Made by a program: the position numbers and the translations under genes
Assembly (NCBI GenBank): GCA_038373865.1
Contig: JAXGGA010000482.1
Span: 62,001-126,000, forward strand
Length of the DNA stretch: 64,000 nucleotides
Source of the DNA: Uloborus plumipes
Taxonomy: Eukaryota; Arthropoda; Arachnida; Araneae; Uloboridae
Reading direction: 5' to 3'
Shown here: in pieces, positions 21,732-33,839 of the stretch
Position numbering within the stretch: position 1 is the first letter of the stretch
How the letters are laid out: each line of letters begins with the position of its first letter
The notes under the pieces: generated by a model
The model's input: only the letters and a program-made list of their open reading frames with translations
Told to the model about the DNA's origin: nothing
Database searches by the model: none

Positions 21732-22274
21732 AGGTTTGCTAACACTAAATTATTTCTCGATAAGAGTAAAAGCAATTGCTGAGGAAAATAGAATTGCAAT
21801 TAGAATACGATTGTTCGGCTGAAAATTTTCTGTCCCAAGGTGTTTAATTATTAGAAAAAAGCTGCTTCGGCCTTACATCGAGTTTGTAAAAGCAAGATTT
21901 TTGCCATTTCAGTGCTTATTTAAAAGAGTAAAAATTACATTGTTTCTTTTTTTTTTTTTTTTGAGATTGGCGAATATTTCAAAATATCGTGAGTGTTCGT
22001 AAATTAGATGGTAGTAAAACTAGCTCTTTAAGAACAAGGCTTTTAGAACCTTATAGTTTAGTTGTTGAACGAGAGATTAGGTGTTGATATTGTGAAATCA
22101 CCATGTAAATAACCAAACATTGATGTAATTCAAAATCTATAAAATATAAGGATGTTCGTTCTTGTTTTCCTTTAGAAGGCCCATTTCCCAGAATGTTATT
22201 TATCTTGTGCATTTCTGCTTACAAAATAGAAATTATTTTGAATGGGTACATTCTGTGCAGTATATATAAGATAC
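21732..22274. other. Unassigned AT-rich DNA
   Basis: No supported feature was seen between SINE copy 3 and the minus-strand exon candidate. Confidence 0.5.
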
Positions 22275-22495
22275 CATAAAAGATGAAAATTTTAGAATGT
22301 CGATATCCACTGGTGATTCACCGGAAATATTAAGTCTTTCCTGGATGTCTTTCGTGTATGAATTTTGGTATTCATCGGCTAACATCGACATTACCATAGT
22401 GTCAGTTTTTACAATAACATATATACCGGATTCACACGTACTTCCAACAATGTTCTGAACTCTAATTCCTTGATGAACATTATCTTTATCGCTAT
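22275..22495 (-). CDS. Candidate 221-bp exon, unknown protein
   Basis: Read on the minus strand, an acceptor-like TGCTATTAAAG is followed by two bases and then 73 uninterrupted codons ending at ATG|GTATCT, a possible donor. The peptide includes RVQNIVGSTCESGIYVIVKT and LADEYQNSYTKDIQERL, then NISGESPVDIDILKF. Composition is balanced, unlike the low-complexity frames nearby. A 73-codon open run at this AT content is notable but not decisive. It contains no long ATG-initiated frame, so a simple ORF scan would miss it. I do not recognise a family. It could also be a piece of a decayed mobile-element gene. Confidence 0.35.
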
Positions 22496-25400
22496 CTTTA
22501 ATAGCAAGACATTACAAATTAATTCACGACCATGAGTTTTAAATGAAGCATCCAAGATAATAACTTTAAACTTTTGTTAGCACAGGAATCTGCTTGAAAT
22601 TCTTATTTTCATTAGCTAGTCAACACTTCCTGACATTCAAACAAGCTTATCAGGTTACGCAGGAACTTTGCTACGGATATATTGCCAAGCGCTCTTCTAG
22701 TATATGATGCTTTAATTAGACAAAACGAAGGAACTAATTAGAAACTTACCTTTCAATGTCGTCATTGAGTATTGTCCTTTAATGAGAATATCATTACACA
22801 ACGAGTGTTTAGAACGTACTCGGATACTGATACTTGAGCATTACTCAGAAATGCGATCACTGAAGAACAGTTAAAGTTCGAACGTTGTTAATTTAATAAT
22901 GAGCACTTGTGAACACTAAATTGTTATGAAAGCCTTATACTCCATATTCATTCTGTAAGCTGCAAAATTTTGTCACAAAAGATTTCCCCACCAAACTTTT
23001 AAAAACTTTCTTTTTCTTGTTTTGATTGCACATAGAATCTAATTAGTATTTTATAGTAAATTGGATTCCTCCTTTTAAATAGAGTATGCATTATTTTGGC
23101 ATATTTTCCAGTAAAAGGTTTTACAAAAATGCATGAAGTAACCGTAATGTCTCCTGAAACAAAGACTAAAGGTCAGAAATCAAATATTTTATTAGATTTT
23201 GTACAAAAAAATGTTCAAAGTTGTATTTTTAATTGACAAAAGACTTGTAGGTATTTCATCCCACACTAAAGTAAAACTTTTGACAAGCAAATTACTTTTG
23301 AACAGAACATTTTTTATTCAAAAAAATATTAACAGAACGCCCTCATTTAACTTTTTCTAATTTAAAACATTTTATAAAAGATGTTAATATATTTTTTTAA
23401 TAGTTTAAATAAATTTGAATCATATATATAATGATATAACCAAAGTCACGGGACAGCATTATGTAATAACAAATAAGAGTATTATTGCGTACAAAATGTG
23501 TAAATGGGCATTGGACGGTTAGGACTATCATTTTCATTCAAATGATTCATATAAAAATATTTCGGTGTGAGTATGGCCCCACAGAGAATATTAAACATGG
23601 AACACTACAGATTGAACATAGAACAGTAGTGGGAGCTAGACTCATGAGGCATTCCATTCGAAAATTCGTTAAGAAATTTAACAATCAGAGGTTTACCGTG
23701 TCAAAAGTTGAGCTAGATTGCCTGATTTGAGGTAAAAAAACTGCGACGTATACGTAGAACTGTCAGTGTTAATAGTCAAGAACTCAGCGGAAAATAACTA
23801 CAGGAATCAATTCAGAATGTGAAACGAACTTGTCTGTCAAGACAGAAGGGAAAGCAGTGGACTTCTATGAGCTATGGCAGCATAATAACGGCTCTGATGT
23901 CTTCACTAACAGCGCGGCACTGCCTGTTGCGAATCTCCTGGTCTCTCTAACAAATCAGTTTGACCCTTGACGATTATTAAGCCTTTGCTTCGGCATATCT
24001 GTACCTCAGAGCCAGACTAACGTAAGTCCCTTTTCCTTACTTTTTAGGAGTCTGAACATTTGTCTGATTCATACAAAGGATGGATCTCGCGCTCTTTTGA
24101 CGCAGCTAAATAATTGTACAGGAATTTTGCGAAAACAGAGCTCAATCCCTTTGCCTGGTAAACGGACAATACCCATCTATGGAGTCAATATGGCTCAATA
24201 TTCCAACTGGCTACTTCCAGCGATATGTTATATCCTCACAAACTGCACTTCGCTTGACAAAATGAGGTTCGACACTGTATTCGGAGTAATCCAATAATTT
24301 TTATCACTACAGTGTGAAAAACTAATATCAATAGTTTTCGAATATTTTCAGTGCTTAAAATACTATATAAATAATTGCACAGAACCGTTCATGTTAAGTT
24401 ACTTCAATTTCATTTTTGAGCACTTCGCAAATAAGGTAGAAAATCATTTTTAACCTAGCATTAAAAAAAATTGAAGACTCAATAAATTCAATCGTGGTAA
24501 ATGATTAGAAGCAAAATTAAACTTCAAAGTTTGAAGAAAAGCTCATCAAGAACAAGAATTTTGCGAAACGAAAAATAATCAATTTCTTCCAAACAAGCTA
24601 TGCTTTATTTACCCTAGCTTCAAATTAAGTTTCTTCAAACTTTTCTGTATTGCCTATTAATATTTTCCAAGTTTCAATATTTTCTGAACTTCTTGGTTGA
24701 TATTTCAGCGCCTCAAGCTGGTAAAAAGTAAGAAAGAAATTTTTTTGCCAAGAAAACAAATGGAAATTTTTTCAATTACATGAAAAATGATTATCTATCT
24801 GCCAACAACATTCATCTTTGAAAAGGTGGAACAAGAAGAAATACAGAACTGCTTGAAAATTTGAAATGAAAAGCTGATAAAGGGTTTAACTTTTGTACCT
24901 GACTAAAAGCCTACAGACCTTTTTCACTAGCTGAGTTATGACTTTCTTTGTATCCTGTAATTTAACAAATCAACTTGAACATGAGGGAAATATATGTCCT
25001 ATAATGGTCCTTTAAGGGGTATGATAGCAACACGATAAAAAAACAAAACTATTTTGCAAATCGTATTAAAGTTTTATATTGACAGTTTAGTTTGTTTTAA
25101 ATGCAGTGTAAGAAAAGAAAACATTGCTCTCAACTTACTTTCTCGTAAACTGGTGGAAGACCAGTAAGTTTCAACCTCGAAAGGCCCGCCCCTGGCAGTC
25201 ATGAACGCTTCCATTTGAAAAAGGGGTGATAGGTTAGGAGACGCACTTGCCGGTGCTTTCAGTTTTTACTCCCTGGTTAAATGTTACTTTGCATTTCCCC
25301 CCTATTTCGGAAAATCAGAAGAGACCTCAGGCATGCGCAAATAAGAGGAAGGTCGTACGATAAAAGATTAGACAGCAGTAAGGTGTTTTAAAAATCAGAG

Positions 25401-25577
25401 AAGGGAAAGATAAATTCCACAGTAAATTCATAATTTTCATTAAAATAAATAAATATTGGTTTTGAAATATTATCTACTACTTTTTTCATCTACTCAATAG
25501 GAAACTATTAACTTTGAAATTAATGTTGCCAAGAAAATTCTAAGCAGTCATAGTACTAGGTACATTCAAATGCAATA
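22496..25577. other. Unassigned DNA with an unidentified open stretch
   Basis: 23485-23730 (+) is an 81-codon frame containing RHSIRKFVKKFNNQRF, with further broken open pieces to about 24300. Base composition from 23560 to 24300 is less AT-rich than the flanks, suggesting a decayed coding element, but I could not assign a family. The remainder has no recognised feature. Confidence 0.4.
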
Positions 25578-27393
25578 TGGGTCATTTTCAAAATTTGCTT
25601 ACATTTGCTGTCCGGAGGTTAAAAAGACGATTTTGAAGCATAATTTATATTTTAAATTCAACGCGAGCAATTATTTTCTGTAAGAAATACCCCCAAAAAA
25701 ATTCTATCACTCAAAAAATTATATCAGTCATTGAAATTTATTTATTTATTTTTATATAAGTTTTTAAAAATGAGAATCAAGGCAAAAACGCTAGTCCATT
25801 TCCCATTTTCACAAGTTCAACTACTTTTTTAAGACACTTAATTGTATAAAAAAATATATACGACAAATTATTTTTATATATTGACTATTAGTGTATGATG
25901 TTCATGAGAAATATTGACAATAGTATTTTTTTTACTTAAGAAATGTATGAATATATTTTGTCCGGAAGTTCTTGTAAAGTTCGTTACCCTAAGATTATTT
26001 TAGCTAAAAAAGGTATTTATTGCTGTCAAAAGATGGTAACACGTATTCAGTTAACTTAACAAACTAATAACGTAACTATTTTGAACCATTTAGTTTTTTT
26101 TCAGTCGAGAAGTTTTACTGTGGCGTTTCGCACAAAATTTCTTGAAGGTGCGTATTTTTATTCTTTGTCAAGTCCGTTACCAAACATTTTTAGTATTAAT
26201 TTTTGCTTTTCTAAACTTTTACCCATAAATATTGTTTATTATACAACTCTAAGAAAATGCATGTTGTTTTTTTTAATTTTTAAGTTCGACATCCTAGCCA
26301 TAATTTGATATTTTTTATTGAAATGTCAAGTCCGTTACTGGTCAAGTCCGTTACCATTAGTGATTGCAATACTGGGATATGCGTATATCAAATACTGACA
26401 TTCTGAGTTATTTTTCAATTTCGAAATATCGATATTGGTAACGTAAAATACCGGAATTTTCATTATTATCTGAGAATTATAAATAGTTTTTAATTAAAAG
26501 CGTTTTCAATTTAACGTAATAGATAAATACTGTAATTTAATTGTGCATGTCTTCTCTGATGCGACAGTACCGAAATCAATTTATTAACGTAAAAATTTGG
26601 CTTCGAAATCACAAATTTATAGACCATTAATAAATAAAGGTAGCGGAAAAATTGAAAAAGGATATCTTCATCATTAGACCGTGTGATGAATCGCATTTTC
26701 GTGCATTTATGTGCAACATTTTCCCCTCCATTTCTCGTTTTTGTTAATAATGTATTATACACTTGTTTATAATGTAAAAATAAATAACTTTTTTAATAGT
26801 GAAGTCATAGCTATGTGTGCTGCTTGCCTATGAAAAACTGCTTGAGGACTAAGTTTCAGATTTAGAGCAAGTGTTATTTTATTCATATATTCCAAAAATG
26901 ATTTTTCTGTATCTTAATAGCTAGAAAGTATTATTATAGCGAATGAATACATATGTATGAATGTGGTAATGCTTTAAAATATCATTAAAATCATAGTAAC
27001 AGACTTGAAGTTTATTTATGGTTTAAGGTCAAATCCGTTACCAAATTTCAAGTCCGTTACCATACAGTTTTTATCAATATTTTAACAACTACAAACATTT
27101 AAGCTTCAGGCACGCTAGTAATTTTAAATTAAGTTGGTTCTAGGCGCTATAATATAGTTTAAAAGTGATATTTCATATTGATTTTGTATGGTAATGGACG
27201 ACAATTTTCCTTGCAACTTAAAGTTTTACAACATCATTTGAATACTTAATTATGCATCAAAGTGTACAACCAATTACTTTTTCACACACCTAAAATGAGT
27301 GACTAAACATCTGTTCGTGTTTCCGAAAGAAAATAGCAAGTTTAAAAAAAACTTAAAGATTCTGAAATGTAAGCATATGGTGAGAATGACCCA
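25578..27393. mobile_element. Pogo-like element, GGGTCATT-ended, 1.8 kb
   Basis: The left end TGGGTCATTTTCAAAATTTG and the right end, read inward, TGGGTCATTCTCACCATATG are followed on both sides by CTTACATTT. Both are bordered by TA. Copies of AAGTCCGTTACC or close variants lie at about 25977, 26170, 26328, 26342, 27030 and 27051, all in one orientation; these are likely subterminal repeats. No transposase motif is readable, so it is a non-autonomous or decayed element. Confidence 0.88.
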
Positions 27394-27395
27394 TA

Positions 27396-29560
27396 TACTT
27401 TCCGATACTTGACAGGGAACCACGCGGATAGAGTAATAATAAAAAAAATTAACGAGAGTACTGAACTATGTTCTTGGTGCATTAAACATGTGCCCCTGTC
27501 TCCCCGTTACCAAAATATAAGGTCTGCATGATGCAGGACAATTTTGGAAACTTCGCCAAATTTAGGCAGGAGTGGAGGGTTCTGGAAAATGATCAGTGTG
27601 TCAATATCTTTAATATTAACCTAACTGCAGCCACTTTTCTAAAGCATTTCATTTGTTCATTTCCAATTTAGTGTACCGCAAAACTCCGACACAGTGAAGA
27701 AAACAGAAGTCCAATGACTTGGGAAGGAAATGCTAAGACTGTTGGTATAACTGATTTGAGAACATTTATAATGCTTAATAGTCCTCCACAAGGCTACAAA
27801 AACATACAAAGATTTTTGAAAGCAGCTTACGTTAAAAAATCCAACGGTCCATGTTATAAACCTTTTCAACATATTTTAGAATTGTGTTAAAAACAGAAAA
27901 TCTATAACACTAAACGTTGTCTAAATAACTTTAAATGGGTCATATTTTTTACGATGTTTTAAAAGATAAGTTGCTAAACCAGTACGTTAGTTTTCTGTTT
28001 TATTTTTAAACATTTTAGTCGGCGTCTTACATTTAATTTTTCAATTTAACCTCCTGTTTTCAGACATTCCTCGGTGATGGTTTATAATAAGCGTCTTTTA
28101 ATGCTGGTTTACCTTGCAAACTATTTTTGGATTTTTTAACTTGCGTTACAAACAGCAGATAAAATTCTGCTTCTGGTATAAAGACAAGGGACCTTTTCAT
28201 ATGCATGAACTATTTAACATAGTTCCAAATTTATTAAACAAGAAGGGTTTTTTCGTCAAACTTTATATAGTTTTTAAAGTTTAAAAATGATAGTAAATAG
28301 ACGTTGTACACTTACTCCGCGTACTTATTTTCCATACTTCCCCGTACATAAGCCGCCTGTTAAAAACTTTTAGTTCCATAACTTATAACTTTATTCTACT
28401 GGGCTATATATCTAAAGAATGTTTGAAAATTTTTAACCACAGGGCGAAACATTTTTCAAAACATGCTACAATGTAAAGATATTTGCACATAATTAATTCA
28501 TATCAGGATTTGCTTAAGATAGGAGATATCGGCTGAAACGAGGTGATTTGAATAAATCTGTTTATTTATGGAGGTTACTAAAGAGGCGTAAATCAATAGG
28601 TTTCCTATTAAACCCTAATATATTAAAGAGTCTTCAAAATAGAGGATCAATATTGGCTTAAAGGCTTGAAACTGTTTCTCATTAAAGCCTTAAAAGCAAT
28701 AGGATCCGTCTCTGTTTAGAAATAAATGGGAAACGTTTGTCTTCAAAGTCGTCAATTTTTTTGGCTATGAGCTTTGCGCACTTTTCTTGAAGTTCTTTGG
28801 AAAAGATTTTCAGATTTTTTTTTCTCGCAGGAGAATTTTTTAAGAACAGATTCTTCTATAGAATACTTCTCTCATCTTTTCGTCTTTTTTTTTTTTTTTT
28901 TTTTTTTGAAATGGAAAAGTATTTACGTAAGCAAAGAAATGTTCCTTCTGCTTTCAAAATTTTCACACTGTTATTAAATAAATGTATTTACATAATTTTC
29001 CGGCGACTTTAGTTTCCGAGCTTAAAGTTACATTATTAAAACATTAAATTATAAAGGATAGTTCATTTCATGTTCACATAACGTTAAGAATGCCCTATGC
29101 TAAAAAAGAAACATTTCCTGATTACTATTTTTACTCAAAGAGTAACGTTAAATATGCGACCCTACTTAGTATACTACTACTAATATTTTATGATCCTACG
29201 GCTTTTGATAAAATATTGAATTTCATACCTATTCTGTAAAAATATTATTTAAAAAAATATTGGACATGATCAGCTTTTCGAATGGTAAACAGCTTTTCGA
29301 ATTTATGATATTTCTAATAAAACATCTTCATGTATAAAAAAATCTGAGACCCTTTAGAGAGGCGCACACAAAATGACAAAATGAAGCGCGATTGAAAAAC
29401 TATAGGTTGAAAGCCTTTTTTACATTGAGAGTAAACGGGTTGTAAATACCGCAGAACTTGATTACGGGTAGTAACCCAATTCTACGGTGTTAAGTGATGC
29501 CCATATTTCAGGAAAGAAGACATATGCCGTAAATACCTGTAATCGACGACTGCAGACATG
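27396..29560. other. Unassigned AT-rich DNA
   Basis: There is a long T tract near 28886-28907. The frames present are short and unremarkable. No feature is supported. Confidence 0.5.
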
Positions 29561-29728
29561 TAGGGGAAGGGTGGGCATAGCGGGCACCCTAAGGAACATC
29601 TATTTTTTTCCACCCCAAAATTTGATTAAAACATTTTATAAATCCCTTCGACATTTGGCAAAAAATATAAACGACGAGATTTTTAAACTTTATTTGTACA
29701 AATTTTTTACTTTACCAAAAGCTGTCAA

Positions 29729-29773
29729 AGTGACCACTTTGCCCCACTAGGTAGGGCAAAGTGGCCACTGCCT
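29729..29773. repeat. Subterminal hairpin of element A
   Basis: GTGACCACTTTGCCCC and GGGCAAAGTGGCCAC face each other across a short loop. The same motif recurs near 30080 and 30420. Probable transposase-binding repeats of the pogo-like element. Confidence 0.7.
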
Positions 29774-29890
29774 AAATAGATTTAGATAGTATGGAAAAAA
29801 TGAAACGCATTTAGTTTCAGAACTCAGAACAATTGTATTAGATTTTTAAAACAAAAATAGGCATTACTAAAAGTATGTGAAATTATGAAA

Positions 29891-30121
29891 TCACTGGTAT
29901 TTACATAAATCACAAATAAACTCATAGTCCTCCTCTTCGGCACCTGTGCAGGCTTCGTGAGCCCATTTGAGGGACCCAGAACATCTAATCCAGCCTTCGT
30001 TGTCCTTAGATTTCGAGTAACAATCACCACAGAAAAAACAATCGACGTTTCGAATCGAACAATCGAAGTGGTTACGGCTGTGGCCACTTTGCCCTCTAAC
30101 GCGCCATTTTCGAAAGAACAT
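29891..30121 (-). pseudogene. Pogo/Tigger transposase PHD-like tail fragment
   Basis: The 76-codon frame ends in a zinc-finger-like pattern, CFFCGDC then WIRCSGSLKWAHEAC then FICDLC. It matches the Cys4-His-Cys3 tail often found after the DDE domain in arthropod CENP-B/Tigger-type transposases. In those proteins the segment normally reads W-I-x-C-x-x-C-x-x-W-x-H-x-x-C. Here the second cysteine is serine (CSGS), which would weaken zinc binding. It sits inside element A in reverse orientation. The DNA-binding and DDE domains are absent, so it is a dead remnant. Confidence 0.65.
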
Positions 30122-30517
30122 TATTTCACGTACAACCCGTTGCTGTATCTACTGTTGAGACATATGAATTCAAAGCTAGATACATGGTGTTTTTCACCAT
30201 TGATGTAAAATTTACTTCACCTAGTTCTACAATAAATTAAAACGAAACATGGGATGCACTTACCTAACATCAGAGGGTCGAAAAAGTGAAAAATTTGCGA
30301 TATCTCCGTGAGCTTGCGTCTAAGCTGCACCAAACTATAACACAACAACAACGGCACCCGGGCGAGTAATTGAGTCTATTGCTGCTAGGCTGCAGCACTA
30401 TATAGGGAGGAATACTTTAAGTGGCCACTTTGCGCGCAGTCAGGGTCGGACTGGCCATGTGGGCATTCGGGCAAATGCCCGGTGCGCCACTCTAAAAAGC
30501 GCCGGTCGACAGTCGTC

Positions 30518-30518
<1 letters not shown>

Positions 30519-30562
<44 letters not shown>
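30519..30562. repeat. Long poly-T tract
   Basis: About 44 consecutive T residues, with a shorter T tract at 30603-30616, near the left end of element B. Confidence 0.97.
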
Positions 30563-30566
<4 letters not shown>

Positions 30567-30737
30567 CAAATTTTTTTTGCATAAATATTCGTTGAAAAAT
30601 AGTTTTTTTTTTTTTTGTCGCTTTAAATTAAATCGAATATTATTCACACCAGGCGAGAATCCAACGGGGGGCAATGGGGACAATTGCTCTCGCAGAACAA
30701 ATGGGGGGACGCTTCCAAAGCTTTAAGGGGGCGACTC

Positions 30738-31199
30738 CGGCGCCCCCTTCTAACAGAATTAAGGCGCCTAGGTGCTCTCCGTACTTAACACGCCAATATT
30801 GCTTCAAGCTTCGGCGCCCCCTTCTCACCGACCGAAGACTCCTGGGCGCTCTCCGTACTTGAAACGCCAATACTGCTTCAAGCTTCGGCGCCTCCTTCTC
30901 ACCGATCGAAGACTCCTAGGCGCTCTCCGTACTTGAAACGCCAATACTGCTTCAAGCTTCGGCGCCTCCTTCTCACCGATCGAAGACTCCTAGGCGCTCT
31001 CCGTACTTGAAACGCCAATACTGCTTCAAGCTTCGGCGCCCCCTTCTCACCGACCGAAAACTACTAGGCGCTCTCCGTACTTGAAACGCCAATACTGCTT
31101 CAAGCTTCGGCGCCCCCTTCTCACTGATCGAAGACTCCTAGGCGCTCTCCGTACTTGAAACGCCAATACTGCTTCAAGCTTCGGCGCCCATTGCTGCGG
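30738..31199. repeat. 74-bp minisatellite, six units plus partial
   Basis: Units begin CGGCGCC at 30738, 30812, 30886, 30960, 31034 and 31108, with a partial unit from 31182. The unit includes CTTCTCACCGATCGAAGACT, GGCGCTCTCCGTACTTGAAA and CGCCAATACTGCTTCAAGCT. Inner units are almost identical and the first is the most diverged. It is GC-rich in an AT-rich setting. Frames crossing it (30640-30870 - and 30674-30862 +) are repeat artefacts. Confidence 0.97.
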
Positions 31200-31499
31200 A
31201 AGATGTATTTGACTCAGCCACGATTCTTAACCTGTGTGGAAGTGGGGCTCGTTTGCGTCACCTTGGGGCAAAATATCAGCGAATTATCACCCCCCTCCCC
31301 CCTAAGCTTTTAAGAGAAAATTTTAGAATCGGGCACGCCCTCAAGGTTTAGTGCGTAGTAGCCCCACGATTTATTGATTGTTTGTTCGATTTTGTTAATT
31401 TCTGTTCAAGTAACTTACATTATAGGGCTTTAATTTCGTCGCTGACGTATCTTTTGAGATGGTATGTTCGATTTTGTTTTATTTTATTATTGCGACACT

Positions 31500-31585
31500 G
31501 GCAGGACCCATCGTAGGGACAAGCGACACAGGCGGCCACTTAGGGCGCCGAATTGTAGGGGGCGCCAAGTGTAGCAAGGGGAAAT
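31500..31585. mobile_element. Possible hAT-type fragment rich in GGCGCC
   Basis: GACACAGGCGGCCACTTAGG is followed by GGCGCCGAATTGTAGGGGG and CGCC. The style resembles subterminal DNA of hAT elements and the right end of element B (CGCGCCGAATTTCAG). No ends could be defined. Confidence 0.3.
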
Positions 31586-32059
31586 AAATGAAAAAATATA
31601 TATGTATAAAATGAATAAATGAAATGAACTAGGAAAAAATTAAACTGTCTTTTTTTCTTTTTATTATCTTAGCAAGAGCCCCGAAAACACTGGGGGACCA
31701 AAAATAGACAACTTATGGGAAAATTACCAAAACGCAAAAAGAAAAAGAAATACAAAATGAAAGTTAGCATAGCTTTGACGCCATAGAAAGAGGAAACGAA
31801 AAGAATTGGACAGAGAAAAATTCTTTTTCTCTGTCCATTCTTTTCACTTCCTATTTCTGGAGCGACGTATGCAGTTGAAAACACTATTTTTTCTCGTTGA
31901 AAATAAAAAAATAAAATAAAAAAGCGAAGGGGTCTCGCTTCGTGCGACCCAAGTTTTTCCGACTTGAATATTTAACAAAATAAGTTGAAGACAAAAGATA
32001 AATCCAAAATCTGGACCTTTTCTCCACCCCGCTGAGAAATCCGGACCTTACGCCATGGC

Positions 32060-32099
32060 TGTCCAAAAATGTGGACCTTCTGTTCGTTCGTGGTCCACA
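32060..32099. repeat. GTCCAC-type motif shared with 38365 hairpin
   Basis: GTGGACCTTCTGTTCGTTCG followed by TGGTCCAC is the near-inverse of the hairpin unit at 38376 (GGTCCACGAACAGAAGATCC). It abuts the outer edge of the 32100 palindrome. Confidence 0.6.
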
Positions 32100-33837
32100 A
32101 AAATTTAACTGGATAACCTTCTTACAGTAGTTAATATGCAGCAAAAATGTCATGAGTGATATCGTTCTAGTTTTAGAGATATGGAGCCTGGAAGTTGGCT
32201 GAAAAATAGCATTTATTTTGATGCCAAAAAATCGTCACATAATGCAAAATTTATTATTCTCATAATATTAAATGAGTCTTTTGTGGTATAAACTAACCCT
32301 TTCGCAAAAATATATAATATTTAAATTTACTTTCCATTCACAAAAAGAGATAATTTAGATATGTATTGTGCTTTTATAAATGCTTTTTTTCTACGTGTTA
32401 GTCATAAAAACAAGATTTTCCATTTTAAAGCTGGGTTTTCACGGTCTTTATACACCTTCTGAGCAAAGAACAATTATAGTTTTAATCTAACCTACAACTT
32501 TTCGTTCATTTTTAAAAGTTTAAAATGTTAAAACCCCCTACAGCACCAAAAAGTCGCTCAAAGGCTGAATTTAAGCTCTACATCAGTGGTTCCCAACCTG
32601 GGGGCGATCGCCGCAAAAGGGGCGGTAAATTATTAAGGGGCGATAGGGGGCGATGGGTATTTAGAAGGGAAAATAGCAGTAAAAAAGGGTAACGAAAAGC
32701 GAAATTGTAAACATGTACGAAACCGTTTGTTTAAGGTTCAGACAATTAATCACACGTTACGAAAGAAACTAATTTAGTTCAAGCGCTTCCTCTTTGCACC
32801 TCGGATGAACCTTACGGAGTATTTTATCATTCATTATCAATTTTATGAATTTTCAGATTTTCAATTTATTTTCCTTCCAATTTTTAGTTTCAATGATTTT
32901 AACTACCCAGATTCCAGCCTAGAAAAGAAAATAATTTCTTGAAAAATGTGCTTCTGTGTTTTGAAAAGTACGTCAATGATCTTAGTTGAATGTTTAACTT
33001 CAAATGCTTATATCAGTTCGCTTTGTGAAAGAAAAAAAAAAGGTATTTTTTTTATTAATTAATATTTTTAGTTTAAAAGTGATTAGTCGTAATATCTTTA
33101 CTGCGTACTACATTTTACTTCATATTAAAGTTTAGGTACTTATATTTTTAATATTATAGATGTTCACTTGCTCCAACTTATGTTTTTTTCGAGGAAGAAA
33201 AAAAAGGGAGGGGGTCGATAGGTGTCAGTCAGCATCTTGAAGGGGGCGATGAGCTTGAAAAGGTTGAGAAACACCGCTCTAGATCCTACCCTTTTCCGCG
33301 AGAATATGTCCGCCATTTTCTGCTGTTATACAGACGCAGCCTCACGGAAAATGGTAGGATCTAGAGCTAAAATTCGGATTTTGAGCGACTTTTTAGTGCT
33401 GTAGGGGGGTTTTAGCGCTTTAAACTTTTAAAAATGAACGAAAAGTTGTAGGTTAGATAAAAACTATAATTGTTTTTTACTCAGAAGGTGTATAAAGACC
33501 GTAAAAACCCAGCTTTAAAGTGGAAAATCATGTTTTTATGACTAACACGTAGAAAAAAAGCTTTTATAAAAGCATAATATCTAAATTATCTCTTTCTGTA
33601 AATGGAAAGTAAATTTTAATACTATATATTTTTGTAAAAGGGTTAGTTTATACCACAAAAAACTCATTTAATATTATGAGAATAATAAATTTTGCATTAT
33701 GTGATGATTTCTTGGCGTCAAAATAAATGCGATTTTTCAGCCAACTTCGAGGCTCCATATCTCTAAAACTAGAACATCACTCATGACATTTTTGCTGCAT
33801 ATTAACTGCTATTAGAAGGTTATCTAGGTAAATTTTT
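32100..33837. repeat. 1-kb palindrome split by a hAT element
   Basis: 32100-32583 is the inverse of about 33358-33837. Shared landmarks include AACTTTTCGTTCATTTTTAA, TAGTGCTGTAGGGGG and CTAAAACTAGAAC. The original centre at 33277-33366 is itself a hairpin (CTCTAGATCCTACC against GGTAGGATCTAGAG). A 693-bp hAT sits exactly at that central CTCTAGAT. Without the insertion the palindrome is about 1.04 kb with a loop of about 45 bp. Arm identity is high (around 90% by eye). The lack of a target duplication leaves open whether it is a foldback transposon or an inverted duplication. Confidence 0.9.
32584..33276. mobile_element. Element G: Buster-like hAT, 693 bp
   Basis: The left end CAGTGGTTCCCAACC and the right end GGTTGAGAAACACCG are imperfect inverses. 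The flanks are CTCTACAT (32576-32583) and CTCTAGAT (33277-33284), an 8-bp duplication with one change. Both copies fit the nnnTAnnn target pattern described for Buster-type hATs. The right end carries GGGGGCGAT-type sequence mirroring GGGGGCGATCGCC at the left. Non-coding. Confidence 0.88.
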
Positions 33838-33839
33838 GT

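Noticed and set aside
30640..30870. Arg-rich frames on both strands
   Set aside because: They overlap the start of the 74-bp minisatellite and reflect its GC-rich unit.
30738..31199. CRISPR-like repeat array
   Set aside because: 74-bp units are contiguous without unique spacers, and the sequence is eukaryotic. Simple minisatellite.
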